Source: Thermoleophilia bacterium SCSIO 60948 (lineage in GTDB: Bacteria; Actinomycetota; Thermoleophilia; Solirubrobacterales; 70-9). Taken from it: a stretch of DNA of 64,000 bases. Shown here piece by piece: positions 9,330 through 17,875 of this stretch. The DNA lies in NCBI GenBank assembly GCA_021496505.1, contig CP053031.1:1976001-2040000 (forward strand), given 5' to 3'. Made by a program: the position numbers and the translations under genes. The notes under the pieces were generated by a model. That model had not been told where the DNA came from. It saw nothing but the letters and a program-made list of their open reading frames with translations, and ran no database searches. The stretch's first letter is position 1, and every line of letters starts with the position of its first letter.

Positions 9330-10748
9330 ATGCCAGACGTGCCCGATGACGATGGCGACGACCGCGACGATGGTCGCGAGGACCTCCGAGATCTGTCCCT
9401 CGGATCGCTCGAGGACGAGATCACCTCGATCGCCTCGAGCCTCGCGAGCCGCCAGGCACGCTGGCTCGCGCTGGTCGCCGAGTTCGACCGGCGGGAGGGG
9501 TGGGCGTCGTGGGGCATGCGCTCCTGCTCCGACTGGATCGCTTGGCGTTGCTCGCTCTCCTCGCGCTCGGCCCGCGAGCAGGTCCAGGTCGCGCGGGCGC
9601 TCGTCGACCTGCCCCTGATCCGGGCCGAGTTCGAGGCCGGACGTCTCAGCTACTCGAAGGTCCGCGCGCTGACCCGTGTCGCCGACGCCGAGTCGGAGGC
9701 CGACCTGATCGAGCTCGCGACCCACACCACCGCATCGCAGCTCATAGGCGCGGTTCGCTCGCTGGAACAGGTCGACGATCTCGCGCTTCGCGAGCGCGAG
9801 GAGGCGCGCCGCGTCTCGTGGTTCTGGAACGACGATGGCTGCCTCGAGCTGCGGGCGGTCCTGCCCGCCGAGGAGGGCGCCCTCCTCGTAGCGGCGATCG
9901 ACGCCGCGCAGGAGGAGCTCTTCGCGCTCGACGATCACGACACCGAGGAGCCGTCCGGCCACTCGGCATCCGGCGCCGCGGCGCCGAATGGCTCGCGAAA
10001 CGGCGCCGCGGCGCCGGTGAGCGAACCCGAGGCGGAACCGGTCCCGCCGCCGACGAACGCGGACGCCCTCCTCTACGTCGCCGAGAAGGCCCTCGCCCGC
10101 TCGACGCCGGGCGGCCCCGCCGCGGAGCGGCGATCACTGGTCGTCCACCTCGACCTCGAAGCCGATCACGCGCACGTCGAGGGAGGCCCGGCGCTTCACC
10201 CGACGACCGCGCGCCGGCTCGGCTGCGACACGGCCGCGATCGCCGCGATCGAGCGCGGCGAACGCGTTCTCTCGGTCGGTCGCCGCACCCGCTCGGTGCC
10301 GCCGTCGATCCGTCGCGCTCTCGCCGGGCGGGATCCACGATGTCGTTTCCCCGGCTGCCGCTCACGCCGCGGCCTCGATGCCCACCACGTCGTCCACTGG
10401 CAGGACGGAGGCGAGACCTCGCTCGAGAACCTCGTACTGGTCTGCCGGTCCCACCACCGTGCGCTGCACGAAGGCGGCTGCTCGGTCGAGCAGGCCCCCG
10501 ATCTCCCGCATCGGTTCCGGTTTCGGGACCCGCACGACCGGGTCCTCGAGCCCGCCCCCTCCCCACCGGACCCGCCGGCGAGCGACTCCCGACCGGACCC
10601 CACGCTGCTGGGTCCGCTCCACACCGGCAGCGGCGAGCGGGTCGACCGAGCGCTCGCGATCGAAGCGCTGATCGCGATCCGCAAGGTAGCCCGCGAGCGC
10701 CGGAAGCGGGGGCGAGATCGGGACGGGCCCGGCCTCGACTACAGCTGA
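9330..10748 (+). CDS. DUF222 domain protein with C-terminal HNH nuclease motif
   Basis: This 472-residue protein is of the 13E12-repeat/DUF222 type common in multiple copies in actinobacteria. Residues about 20-190 form DUF222 (REGWASWGMRSCSDWIAW, GRLSYSKVRALTRVA, ALLVAAIDAA). A low-complexity Ala/Pro/Glu linker covers 205-245. The C-terminal HNH part includes CRFPGCRSRRGLDAHHVVHW and LVLVCRSHHRALHEGG, with two zinc-type Cys pairs and catalytic His residues intact. Cellular function of the family is unsettled; such genes are often repeat-associated. The gene is convergent with era. Confidence 0.88.
   Translation: MPDVPDDDGDDRDDGREDLRDLSLGSLEDEITSIASSLASRQARWLALVAEFDRREGWASWGMRSCSDWIAWRCSLSSRSAREQVQVARALVDLPLIRAEFEAGRLSYSKVRALTRVADAESEADLIELATHTTASQLIGAVRSLEQVDDLALREREEARRVSWFWNDDGCLELRAVLPAEEGALLVAAIDAAQEELFALDDHDTEEPSGHSASGAAAPNGSRNGAAAPVSEPEAEPVPPPTNADALLYVAEKALARSTPGGPAAERRSLVVHLDLEADHAHVEGGPALHPTTARRLGCDTAAIAAIERGERVLSVGRRTRSVPPSIRRALAGRDPRCRFPGCRSRRGLDAHHVVHWQDGGETSLENLVLVCRSHHRALHEGGCSVEQAPDLPHRFRFRDPHDRVLEPAPSPPDPPASDSRPDPTLLGPLHTGSGERVDRALAIEALIAIRKVARERRKRGRDRDGPGLDYS
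9971..10016. repeat. twin 16-bp palindromes CGGCGCCGCGGCGCCG
   Basis: Two identical perfect palindromes lie at 9971-9986 and 10001-10016, exactly 30 bp apart, inside the linker-coding part of the DUF222/HNH gene. They encode two GAAAP repeats, so they may simply be a duplicated 30-bp coding unit. Confidence 0.8.
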
Positions 10749-10786
10749 CCTACCTCCCGCGCGATGCCGCCTGCCGCCCTCGCGGG

Positions 10787-11716
10787 CTACTCGATCCCGA
10801 GCCGGTCGAGCATCTCGCCCTCACGCCGCCAGTGGTCGCGGACCTGGACCTCGAGGTCGAGGAAGACCTGGCCGCCGAGCTCGGTCTCGAGGACCTTCCG
10901 AGCGGCCGTGCCGATATCGCCGATCATCTTGCCGCCCTTGCCGATCACGATCCCCTTCTGCGACGGCGTCTCGACCCAGACCTGCGCATGGATCTCGAAG
11001 ATGCCGTCGTCGCGATGCTCGAACTCGTCGAGCCGCACCTCGACCGCGTGCGGGACCTCGGCCCGCGTCCGGCGCAGGACCTGCTCGCGCACGAGCTCGG
11101 CGAGATGCACCTCGCTCGAGAGGTCCGACCGCGTGTCCGGCTCGTACATGAACGGCCCGGCCGGCAGCAGCTCCGCCAGCCGCGCGACGAGGTCGGCGAC
11201 ACCGTCACCGCGACGCGCCGAGATCGGGAAGATCTCGTCGACCACCTCGAGCTCCGCCGCGGCGCTCAGCACCTCGACGTGCCCGCCCAGCTTCAGCCGG
11301 TCGCACTTGTTGACGGCGCAGATCACGGGTGTGGCCGCGGCTCCCTCGGCGCTGCGACGCGCGCCGAGCATCGTGTCGGCGATGAACCTGTCGCCCGGAC
11401 CGACGCCCTGCTCGGCGTTCAGGACCAGCAGCGCGACATCGGAGTCGACCAGCTCGCGCTCGACCCGCTTCTGCATCCGCTGCGTGAGGTGATCGCGCGG
11501 GCGCTGTACCCCCGGCAGGTCGGTGAGGATCATCTGCCAGCCGGCCTCGGCGTCGGTCGCCACCCCGCGGATCGCGCGCCTCGTCGTCTGCGGGCGGTCG
11601 GAGACGATCGCGACCTTGGCGCCGACGATCGCGTTGACGAGCGTCGACTTGCCGGCGTTCGGCCTGCCGGCGAGGCCGACGAACCCCGACCGGGTTCCCT
11701 CCGTGCCGATCAGCAT
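10787..11716 (-). CDS. era: GTPase Era
   Basis: Era is a GTPase that binds 16S rRNA and assists 30S subunit maturation. The 309-residue length is typical. It has the G1 loop GRPNAGKST, G2 region QTTRRAIRGV, G3 DLPGVQ, G4 NKCD and G5 ISARRG in the first 180 residues, then the C-terminal KH domain with IGKGGKMIGDIGTAARK. The frame is open further upstream, but the ATG that overlaps the ybeY stop as TGATG gives the family N-terminus and was chosen. It is the last gene of yqeY-phoH-ybeY-era. Confidence 0.96.
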   Translation of the reverse strand: MLIGTEGTRSGFVGLAGRPNAGKSTLVNAIVGAKVAIVSDRPQTTRRAIRGVATDAEAGWQMILTDLPGVQRPRDHLTQRMQKRVERELVDSDVALLVLNAEQGVGPGDRFIADTMLGARRSAEGAAATPVICAVNKCDRLKLGGHVEVLSAAAELEVVDEIFPISARRGDGVADLVARLAELLPAGPFMYEPDTRSDLSSEVHLAELVREQVLRRTRAEVPHAVEVRLDEFEHRDDGIFEIHAQVWVETPSQKGIVIGKGGKMIGDIGTAARKVLETELGGQVFLDLEVQVRDHWRREGEMLDRLGIE

Positions 11717-12096
11717 CAGGACGACCTCGCCCCGGCGAGACGCGACATCACCTGTTCCTGGAGCTCGAGCATCTCGCCGTCGTCGGTCTCGTGGTCCATC
11801 CCGCAGAGGTGGAGCACGCCGTGGACGGTCGCCTCGACGATGTCCTCGGTGTGCTCGGGGCATATGACGACGTCGCCGAGCTCGCGCGGTCCCGCGACCT
11901 CGCCGATCCCGTCGACCGGGAACGAGAGGACGTCGGTCGGGCGGTCACGGTCGCGGTGCGCACGGTTCAGCTCGTGGATCCGCTCGGCACTGACGAGCTC
12001 CACCGACAGATGCCCGTCGCTCACCCCGCGCGCCGCGAGCGCCGCCGCGGCGGCGTCCCTGAGCTCGGCCGGGACGTCGCCGAGCTCGACGCTCAA
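11716..12096 (-). CDS. ybeY: endoribonuclease YbeY
   Basis: YbeY is a metal-dependent single-strand RNase involved in 16S rRNA 3' processing and ribosome quality control. The 126-residue protein carries the defining H-x3-H-x5-H zinc site in HGVLHLCGMDH near residue 93, preceded by RPTDVLSFP and LGDVVICPE. Its start overlaps phoH by 4 nt and its stop overlaps era by 1 nt. The phoH-ybeY-era order is conserved in many bacteria. Confidence 0.96.
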   Translation of the reverse strand: MSVELGDVPAELRDAAAAALAARGVSDGHLSVELVSAERIHELNRAHRDRDRPTDVLSFPVDGIGEVAGPRELGDVVICPEHTEDIVEATVHGVLHLCGMDHETDDGEMLELQEQVMSRLAGARSS

Positions 12097-13085
12097 CTTG
12101 GACGCCCTCGCCGCTCTCCGCCCCCGCCGGGGACCTCGCCGCGCTGCCGGGCGCCGTAGGCGTCGTAGGCATCGACGATCCGCTGGACCAGCTTGTGGCG
12201 CACGACGTCCTCGCGGCCGAAGCGCGTGAACGCGATCCCGTCGACCTCGGCGAGGATCTCCGAGGCGGCGATCAGACCCGAGCGCTCATCGCGGGGCAGG
12301 TCGATCTGCGTGACATCGCCGGTGACGACCATCCGCGACCCGAACCCGAGCCGGGTCAGGAACATCTTCATTTGCTCGGGGGAGGTGTTCTGGGCCTCGT
12401 CGAGGATGACGAACGCGTCGTTGATCGAGCGCCCGCGCATGAAGGCGAGCGGCGCGACCTCGATGACGCCGCGCTCGAAGTAGCCGGTGACCCGCTCGGG
12501 GTCGAGCATCACGTAGAGCGCGTCAAAGAGCGGGCGCAGGTAGGGATCGACCTTCGCCTGTAGGTCGCCGGGAAGGAATCCCAGCCGCTCGCCGGCCTCG
12601 ACCGCGGGGCGCGTCAGGATCACGCGGCTGACGTCGCGCTGCTCGATCGCGGCGACCGCCATCGCCACCGCCAGGAAGGTCTTGCCGGTGCCCGCCGGAC
12701 CGATACCGAACGAGACGGTGTGCTCACGGATCGCGTCGACGTAGAGCTTCTGATTGACCGTCTTCGGCGCGATCTTCACCGCGCGGTGGCGCCAGACGAC
12801 GTCGTCGACGATCGCGCTCGGGTCGGCGTCCTGCTCGACCGCGCCGCTCACGGTCTCGACGCTCGCCGGCGCGAGGGTGTGGCCTCGCTCGACCATCCCG
12901 ACCAGCTCGTCGACCATCGTCGCTGCGCGCGCGACGTCGGCCTCCTCGCCGTCGAGCGTGAGGATGTTGCCGCGCAGGTAGAGCTGGCAGCCGAGTCGCG
13001 ACTCGAGCTCGCGCAACGTCGAGTCCTCCGAGCCGGCGAGCTCGGCGGCGACGGCGTTGTCGAGGGTCAGCGTCTGGCGAGCCAC
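12093..13085 (-). CDS. PhoH-like ATPase
   Basis: The 330-residue protein has an N-terminal KH-like region (residues 1-85) followed by a PhoH P-loop ATPase. The ATPase contains [13 protein letters not shown] (Walker A) near residue 133, the [18 protein letters not shown] family motif, [16 protein letters not shown] (Walker B) near 225, and [13 protein letters not shown]. Family members are predicted RNA helicase or nuclease partners. Its placement directly before ybeY and era suggests a role in rRNA processing. The C-terminus is a Gly/Arg-rich tail overlapping ybeY by 4 nt. Confidence 0.93.
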   Translation of the reverse strand: MARQTLTLDNAVAAELAGSEDSTLRELESRLGCQLYLRGNILTLDGEEADVARAATMVDELVGMVERGHTLAPASVETVSGAVEQDADPSAIVDDVVWRHRAVKIAPKTVNQKLYVDAIREHTVSFGIGPAGTGKTFLAVAMAVAAIEQRDVSRVILTRPAVEAGERLGFLPGDLQAKVDPYLRPLFDALYVMLDPERVTGYFERGVIEVAPLAFMRGRSINDAFVILDEAQNTSPEQMKMFLTRLGFGSRMVVTGDVTQIDLPRDERSGLIAASEILAEVDGIAFTRFGREDVVRHKLVQRIVDAYDAYGARQRGEVPGGGGERRGRPS

Positions 13086-13086
13086 G

Positions 13087-13527
13087 TCAGCCCGCCCCTC
13101 CGGTGAGGCGCTCGCGAACGGCGGCCGAGACGCGCTTGCCGTCGGCCTTGCCCTGCACCCTGCCCATCGCGATCGGCATCACCTTGCCCATCTCCTTCGG
13201 GCTCTCGGCACCGGACTCGGCGACGGCGGCGTCGACGATCTCGGCCAATTCCTCGTCGGAGAGCTCGGCCGGCAGGTAGCCCGAGATCAGCTCGGCCTCC
13301 GAGCGCTCGGCGTCGGCGCGTCCGGCGTCGCCGGCGTCGGAGTAGGCGCTCGCCGCCTCCTCGCGGCGCTTTCGCTCGCGGCGCAGCACGGCGACCTCGT
13401 TTCCCGAGCCCTCCTTCGCATCCTTCTGGAGCGCGTCGGCGATCATCCGCAGCGCGGCGACGCGGTCGCGTTCACGGGCCTTCATCGCCTCGCGCGTATC
13501 GGCGTTGACCTGATCGAGGATGCTCAC
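13087..13527 (-). CDS. GatB/YqeY domain protein
   Basis: The 146-residue, highly charged all-helical protein is of the YqeY family, which resembles the tRNA-binding tail domain of GatB. Typical segments are ADTREAMKARERDRVAALRM near the N-terminus and ISGYLPAELSDEELAEIVD, then SPKEMGKVMPIAMGRVQGKA and DGKRVSAAVRERL. It heads the yqeY-phoH-ybeY-era run with a GTG start and a TAGCCT hexamer 7 nt upstream. The precise function of the family is unknown. Confidence 0.92.
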   Translation of the reverse strand: MSILDQVNADTREAMKARERDRVAALRMIADALQKDAKEGSGNEVAVLRRERKRREEAASAYSDAGDAGRADAERSEAELISGYLPAELSDEELAEIVDAAVAESGAESPKEMGKVMPIAMGRVQGKADGKRVSAAVRERLTGGAG

Positions 13528-13534
13528 CCGTCCA

Positions 13535-13540
13535 AGGCTA
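13535..13540 (-). promoter_or_regulatory. -10 hexamer TAGCCT of yqeY-phoH-ybeY-era
   Basis: TAGCCT lies 7 nt before the GTG start of yqeY, with no Shine-Dalgarno between, consistent with a leaderless transcript. Confidence 0.5.
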
Positions 13541-13563
13541 GTGGCGCCCTCGGTGCCTCTGAG

Positions 13564-14379
13564 CTAGAGCTCGACGAGCTCGACGTCGCCGAGCGGCAGC
13601 TGGAGGAACCGCGTGCCGAGCTCGCCGAACGTCTGAGGGTCGCCGGTGCAGACGAAGTCGTAGGTGCCCTCGCCGCGCTGGTGCGTCGCGAGGTCGCGGG
13701 CGGCGAGCGTTCGCTCCATCGTCCCGGCGATGGCGTGGCCGGCGGAGACGAGGCGTACGTCGCGGCCGAGGATCCGCTGGAGCAGCGGGCGGACGAGCGG
13801 ATAGTGGGTGCAGCCGAGGATCACCGTGTCGCAGCGCGCGCGGATCAGCGGCTGACAGTAGGAGCGCACGCGGTCGACGACGTCTTGGGAGAAGGTGAAT
13901 CCGCGCTGGATGATCGCGGCGAGGTCCGGGGCCTCGACCTGGGTCACGGTTAGCTCACGGTACTGGCGGCCGAGCGCACGGAGGTAGGCGCCGCCCTCGA
14001 CCGTCGCGGGCGTCGCGAGGACGCCGACACGGCCCGAGTCCGTGATCGCGGCGGCGATCTCGGCTTCGGGCTCGATCACGGCGAGCACTTCGATCCCGTA
14101 CTCGGCGCCGATCGCCCTCGCCGTCTCGAGGCCGGCGCCGGAGGCCGAGTTGCAGGCGATCACGATGAGCTTCACGCCGCGCTCGACGAGGAAGCGGCAG
14201 TCGCGCTCGACGCATTCGCGCAGCTCCTCGCCGCTCTTCGCGCCGTATGGGAACCGCGCGTCGTCGCCGAGGTAGAGGTAGTTCTCCGACGGCAGAGCGA
14301 CGAGCAACTCGTGGAGGACGGTCAGGCCGCCGACGCCGGAGTCGAAGACCCCGACCGGGAGCTCGGGCCGAGCGTTCAT
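13564..14379 (-). CDS. murI: glutamate racemase
   Basis: MurI supplies D-glutamate for peptidoglycan precursor synthesis. The 271-residue protein has the two catalytic cysteines in IACNSAS (Cys76) and LGCTHYP (Cys190), plus the substrate-binding GVFDSGVGGLTVL and DDARFPYG motifs. The ATG at 14379 was chosen because the family begins a few residues before the GVFDSG strand; an upstream in-frame start would add 16 unrelated residues. It starts 1 nt after the prmA stop, so the two are likely co-transcribed. Confidence 0.95.
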   Translation of the reverse strand: MNARPELPVGVFDSGVGGLTVLHELLVALPSENYLYLGDDARFPYGAKSGEELRECVERDCRFLVERGVKLIVIACNSASGAGLETARAIGAEYGIEVLAVIEPEAEIAAAITDSGRVGVLATPATVEGGAYLRALGRQYRELTVTQVEAPDLAAIIQRGFTFSQDVVDRVRSYCQPLIRARCDTVILGCTHYPLVRPLLQRILGRDVRLVSAGHAIAGTMERTLAARDLATHQRGEGTYDFVCTGDPQTFGELGTRFLQLPLGDVELVEL

Positions 14380-14380
14380 C

Positions 14381-15259
14381 TCAGGAAGGAGGGTTCGACG
14401 CCTCGAGCCGAAGCCCCGCCCAGTCACCGAGCTCGCGCACGGCGCGCAGCGAATATCCCAGCGCCCCGAAGGCCTCGATGACGCGATCGCGCTCGGTCCG
14501 CAGCAGCCCCGAGCACAGCAGCCGCTCCGGCAGCGCGGCGCGGTCGAGCCTCGACGCGAGCTCGAGCAGGAGTGGCGCGGTCAGATTCGCGACGAGGGTC
14601 GCCGTCGGCGGGATCAGGTCGGTGCGCAGGTCGAGCCGCTCGGCGCCGATCGAGACGTCGTTGCGGCGCGCGTTGTCGGCGATCGCCTCGACGGCGGCGG
14701 GATCGTGGTCGGCGGCGAGAACGGGGTCGAACCCGAGCTCGACCGCGGCGATCGCGAGCACGCCCGACCCGGCACCGAGGTCGATGAGGGCGCGGTTCGC
14801 CAGGCCCTCGTCGACGAGATCGAGGAGCAGCGCGAGACACAGGCGCGTCGTCGGATGCGCGCCGGTTCCGAACGCCTGCGCCGGCTCGACCTCGATCACG
14901 ACCGGGTCGGCGGCGGCCTCGCCCTCCGGCGGCCCGGCGGCGAGGACCTCATCGGTGGTGACCCAGGGCGGGCGGACGACGATCCGGCCCCTGACCCAGG
15001 CCGGCCGGTGGAACTCGCGCCAGCGTTCGGCCCAGTCCTCCGGCACCTCCTCGCTCGTGACCGAGACGAGGCCCTCGCCGGCGGCCGCCTGGACCTCTCC
15101 CAGCTCCGGCAGCTCGGACGGCGCGCCGTAGATCGCGTACTCGACCCAACCCTCGGCTTCGTCGCTCGATTCCTCCACCCCGCCGGGCGCCACCGCCAGC
15201 AGCTCGGCGAGGACGATCTCCGACTGCGCGGGGTCGCAGCGGACCGCGAGCCGGATCAT
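14381..15259 (-). CDS. prmA: ribosomal protein L11 methyltransferase
   Basis: PrmA trimethylates ribosomal protein L11 using S-adenosylmethionine. The 292-residue protein has a small N-terminal recognition domain and a C-terminal Rossmann methyltransferase with AFGTGAHPTTRLCL near residue 138, LIDLGAGSGVLAIAA (SAM motif I) near 165, and LVANLTAPLLLEL in place of the common NIL/NPP-type motif. It starts with an ATG overlapping the dnaJ stop as ATGA, which rules out the longer open frame upstream. This dnaJ-prmA pairing is common among actinobacteria and firmicutes. Confidence 0.93.
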   Translation of the reverse strand: MIRLAVRCDPAQSEIVLAELLAVAPGGVEESSDEAEGWVEYAIYGAPSELPELGEVQAAAGEGLVSVTSEEVPEDWAERWREFHRPAWVRGRIVVRPPWVTTDEVLAAGPPEGEAAADPVVIEVEPAQAFGTGAHPTTRLCLALLLDLVDEGLANRALIDLGAGSGVLAIAAVELGFDPVLAADHDPAAVEAIADNARRNDVSIGAERLDLRTDLIPPTATLVANLTAPLLLELASRLDRAALPERLLCSGLLRTERDRVIEAFGALGYSLRAVRELGDWAGLRLEASNPPS

Positions 15260-16401
15260 CGCCCGCGTGTCGCGCGGCGCAGGCGCTCGCGCAGCCCGCC
15301 CCGGGCGCGGCTCCCGTTCAGGTTGCGCTCCGTGAGGCTCTCGTCGAGCGAGCTGACGGCCTCGCGCTGGGATTCGTCGAGCGCGCTCGGCACCACGACG
15401 TCGCAGATCACGAACTGATCGCCGCGACGCGGCCCGCGAAGCGACGGCAGGCCGGCGCCCTTGATCCGCAGCCGCTCGCCGGGCTGGGTTCCGGCCTCGA
15501 AGCTCAGCTCGTGCTCGCCGTCGAGCGTCTCCACGGTCACCTCGCCGCCGAGCATCGCCCGGGTCGCCGGGATCTCGACGTGGCTGATCAGGTCGGAGCC
15601 CTGGCGCTCGAAGCGCTCGTCCTCGGCGACCCGGATCAGCACGAAGAGGTCGCCCGAGCCACCGCCGCGCTCGCCCGCCTGACCGGCTCCCTGGATCCGG
15701 ATCCGCTGCCCGGACTCGATGCCGGTCGGGACCTCGACCTCCCACGTGCGCTCGCGAAGCAGCCGGCCCTCACCGCCGCAGACCTCGCACGGCGTCTCGG
15801 GAATCTTGCCCTCGCCGCCGCAGGTCGGGCAGGCCTGCGCCTGGACCATCTGGCCGAAGGCGGTCCGCATCACGCGCCTGACCTGGCCCCGGCCCTCGCA
15901 CGTCTCACACGTCTTGATCGGCGTCCCGGGCTCGGCGCCGTTGCCGTTGCAGTGCTCGCAGGTCGATACGGCGTCGAAGCTCACCTCACGCTCGACGCCC
16001 GTCAGGACGTCGGCGAGCTCGATCTCGAGCTCCATCGCGAGGTCGGCCCCCTGCTGCGGTCCACCGCGGGATCCGCCGAAGCCGAAGAGGTCACCGAAAG
16101 CGCCTCCGCCCTGGCCGAACAGTGACGAGAGGATGTCCTCGAAGCCGCCGGTCGCGCCACCCGGGCTGTAGCCGCCCGAGCGCAGGCCGTCGTGTCCGAA
16201 GCGGTCGTAGGTCGAGCGCTTATCGGGATCCGACAGGACCTCGTAGGCCGAGGCCGCCTCGCGGAAGCGCTCCTCGGCGTTCGGGTCGTCCTTGTTGACG
16301 TCCGGATGCAGCTCGCGGGCGAGGCGGCGGAACGAGCGCTTGATCTGCGCGTCGTCGGCATCGCGCTCGACGCCGAGCACCTCGTAGAGATCGCGCGGCA
16401 C
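15256..16401 (-). CDS. dnaJ: chaperone DnaJ
   Basis: DnaJ is the co-chaperone that delivers clients to DnaK and stimulates its ATPase. All domains are present in 381 residues: the J domain with HPD near residue 33, the Gly/Phe-rich linker (GGAFGDLFGFGG), four CxxCxGxG-type zinc repeats between about 150 and 215 (CEHCNGNG, CETCEGRG, CPTCGGEG, CEVCGGEG), and the C-terminal peptide-binding sandwich ending in a basic tail. It lies 2 nt after hrcA with no dnaK or grpE adjacent, the hrcA-dnaJ arrangement typical of a second DnaJ in actinobacteria. Confidence 0.96.
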   Translation of the reverse strand: MPRDLYEVLGVERDADDAQIKRSFRRLARELHPDVNKDDPNAEERFREAASAYEVLSDPDKRSTYDRFGHDGLRSGGYSPGGATGGFEDILSSLFGQGGGAFGDLFGFGGSRGGPQQGADLAMELEIELADVLTGVEREVSFDAVSTCEHCNGNGAEPGTPIKTCETCEGRGQVRRVMRTAFGQMVQAQACPTCGGEGKIPETPCEVCGGEGRLLRERTWEVEVPTGIESGQRIRIQGAGQAGERGGGSGDLFVLIRVAEDERFERQGSDLISHVEIPATRAMLGGEVTVETLDGEHELSFEAGTQPGERLRIKGAGLPSLRGPRRGDQFVICDVVVPSALDESQREAVSSLDESLTERNLNGSRARGGLRERLRRATRGR

Positions 16402-16403
16402 CG

Positions 16404-17429
16404 TCAGCCCTCGTAGACCGTCTCGAAGAAGCGCGAGAGCGTGCCGGCGGCCTCGCGGACCGACCCGATCGCCGTCTCGTAGTCCATCCGCATCGGCCCG
16501 ACGACGCCGACCGTCCCGAGGTTGCGGTAGCCGAGGCCGTAGTTCGCGCCGACGATCGAGACCTCGCGCAGCTCCGGCGAGGGATTCTCGGACCCGATCC
16601 AGACGAAGACCGAACGCTCGTCCAGGGCCGAGCGCAGCAGGCTCAGGACGCCGGCGCGGCGCTCGAGCGTGCGTACGAGCGAGCTCGCCTCCGGCAGGTG
16701 CGAGGCGTTCTCCTCGGCGAGCAGCCGGCCTGTTCCGGTGACATAGAGCTGATCCTCGCCGGCCTCCTCGAGGCCGGTCACGGCGCCCGAGATCTGGGCG
16801 AGGAAGGTCGTCTCGGACGGCCCGAGCTCGGGGTCGGCGAGGCAGCGGGCGACGACGCTCGCGGCGATCGGGCGCCCGGCGAGCTTCTCATTGAGGTACT
16901 CCGACGCCCACTCGACGAGTCCGGGATCGACCGTTCCCTCGAAGGTGAATACGCGCTTTGCGACGGCGCCGTTCGAGGCGATGACGACGACGGTCACGAC
17001 CCGCGACTGCGGGCGCAGGACCTCGATCCGGTGGATCTGCGCGGTCGAGTGCGGCGGCGCCGAGGCGAGCGCGAGCAGGTTGTTGGCCTGGGCGAGCGCC
17101 GAGGTCGTCTCGCGCATCGCCTCGTCGACCTCGCGCCGGACCTCGGTCAGATCGAGCGAGCGGACCTTCGCCGGCACATTCGCCGGGCGCTCGAGCAGGT
17201 GGTCGGTGTAAACGCGGTAGCCGGCGTCGGTCGGGACGCGGCCGGCGGAGGTGTGCGGGTGGTCGAGGAAGCCCTCGGCCTCGAGCGCGGCGAGCTCGGA
17301 GCGAATCGTCGACGGACTCCAGGTGACGTCGGCGCGCGAGGCGATCGCCTTCGAGCCGACCGGTCGGCCGCACTCGAGGTAGTCGCCTACGACGAGGCGC
17401 AGGATCTCGCTCTGGCGCTCGGTGAGCAT
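16404..17429 (-). CDS. hrcA: heat-inducible transcription repressor HrcA
   Basis: HrcA represses class I heat-shock genes by binding CIRCE operators. The 341-residue protein starts MLTERQSEILRLVVGDYLE, followed by the winged helix (PVGSKAIA, WSPSTIRSELAALE, DHPHTSAGRVPTDAGYR) and the GAF-like C-terminal domain (VNYG-like GANYGLGYRNLGTVGVVGP). It is transcribed with dnaJ and prmA. Upstream, a TAGAAT hexamer lies 7 nt from the ATG, indicating a leaderless mRNA. No CIRCE inverted repeat is visible in front of it. Confidence 0.95.
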   Translation of the reverse strand: MLTERQSEILRLVVGDYLECGRPVGSKAIASRADVTWSPSTIRSELAALEAEGFLDHPHTSAGRVPTDAGYRVYTDHLLERPANVPAKVRSLDLTEVRREVDEAMRETTSALAQANNLLALASAPPHSTAQIHRIEVLRPQSRVVTVVVIASNGAVAKRVFTFEGTVDPGLVEWASEYLNEKLAGRPIAASVVARCLADPELGPSETTFLAQISGAVTGLEEAGEDQLYVTGTGRLLAEENASHLPEASSLVRTLERRAGVLSLLRSALDERSVFVWIGSENPSPELREVSIVGANYGLGYRNLGTVGVVGPMRMDYETAIGSVREAAGTLSRFFETVYEG

Positions 17430-17436
17430 CCAGGCG

Positions 17437-17458
17437 ATTCTAGGAACGGGCCCGGTCC
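17437..17458 (-). promoter_or_regulatory. hrcA promoter: TAGAAT -10 abutting a 16-bp palindrome
   Basis: TAGAAT (17437-17442) is 7 nt from the hrcA ATG. Directly upstream at 17443-17458, the near-perfect palindrome GGAACGGGCCCGGTCC (14 of 16 symmetric) would lie in the promoter spacer, a good place for a repressor operator. It does not resemble CIRCE. Confidence 0.45.
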
Positions 17459-17461
17459 CGC

Positions 17462-17875
17462 TCAGACCCGGAGCTCGCCGACGACCTTGCGGACGATCCG
17501 GTTGTCGCCCTGCGCGGCCTCGGCGCTCGTCACGACGGTGCCGTCCTCGCGGACCTCGGTCACCTTTCCGGTGACCGCGATCTCCTGCTCGGGCATGCCC
17601 ATGCCGCGGAACTGGACGCTGAGTCGCTTGAGCGCGCGCGGGTCACCGCCGGCGGCGTCGGTGTGGGCGCGAGCCACGAGACCCATCGAGTAGAGGCCGT
17701 GGAGGATCGCCCCGGGGAGGCCGACCTGGCGCGCGAACTCCGGATCGATGTGGATCGGGTTGAAGTCGCCCGAGGCGCCGGCGTAGCGATTGGGCAGGTA
17801 CTTGTCGGGGGTGACCTTGAGCTCGGGGAGCTCGTCACCCTCGTTCAGGCTCGGTCCGGTCGTCTCGTCGCTCAT
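17462..17875 (-). CDS. MaoC-like hydratase/dehydratase, HadB-type subunit
   Basis: The 137-residue protein is a single hot-dog fold of the R-specific enoyl hydratase family. The catalytic signature is intact: GASGDFNPIHID near residue 35, with the Asp and His of the hydratase motif, then LPGAILHGLYSMGL. It overlaps the preceding dehydratase-like gene by one base (TGATG). The pair resembles the HadA/HadB subunits of (3R)-hydroxyacyl-ACP dehydratase, in which the HadB subunit carries the active site. Substrate (ACP or CoA thioester) cannot be told from sequence. Confidence 0.85.
   Translation of the reverse strand: MSDETTGPSLNEGDELPELKVTPDKYLPNRYAGASGDFNPIHIDPEFARQVGLPGAILHGLYSMGLVARAHTDAAGGDPRALKRLSVQFRGMGMPEQEIAVTGKVTEVREDGTVVTSAEAAQGDNRIVRKVVGELRV

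Noticed and set aside
9500-12229. 909-codon plus-strand frame
   Set aside because: It overlaps the DUF222/HNH gene in another frame and then runs antisense to era and ybeY, with Arg/Pro-rich shadow composition.
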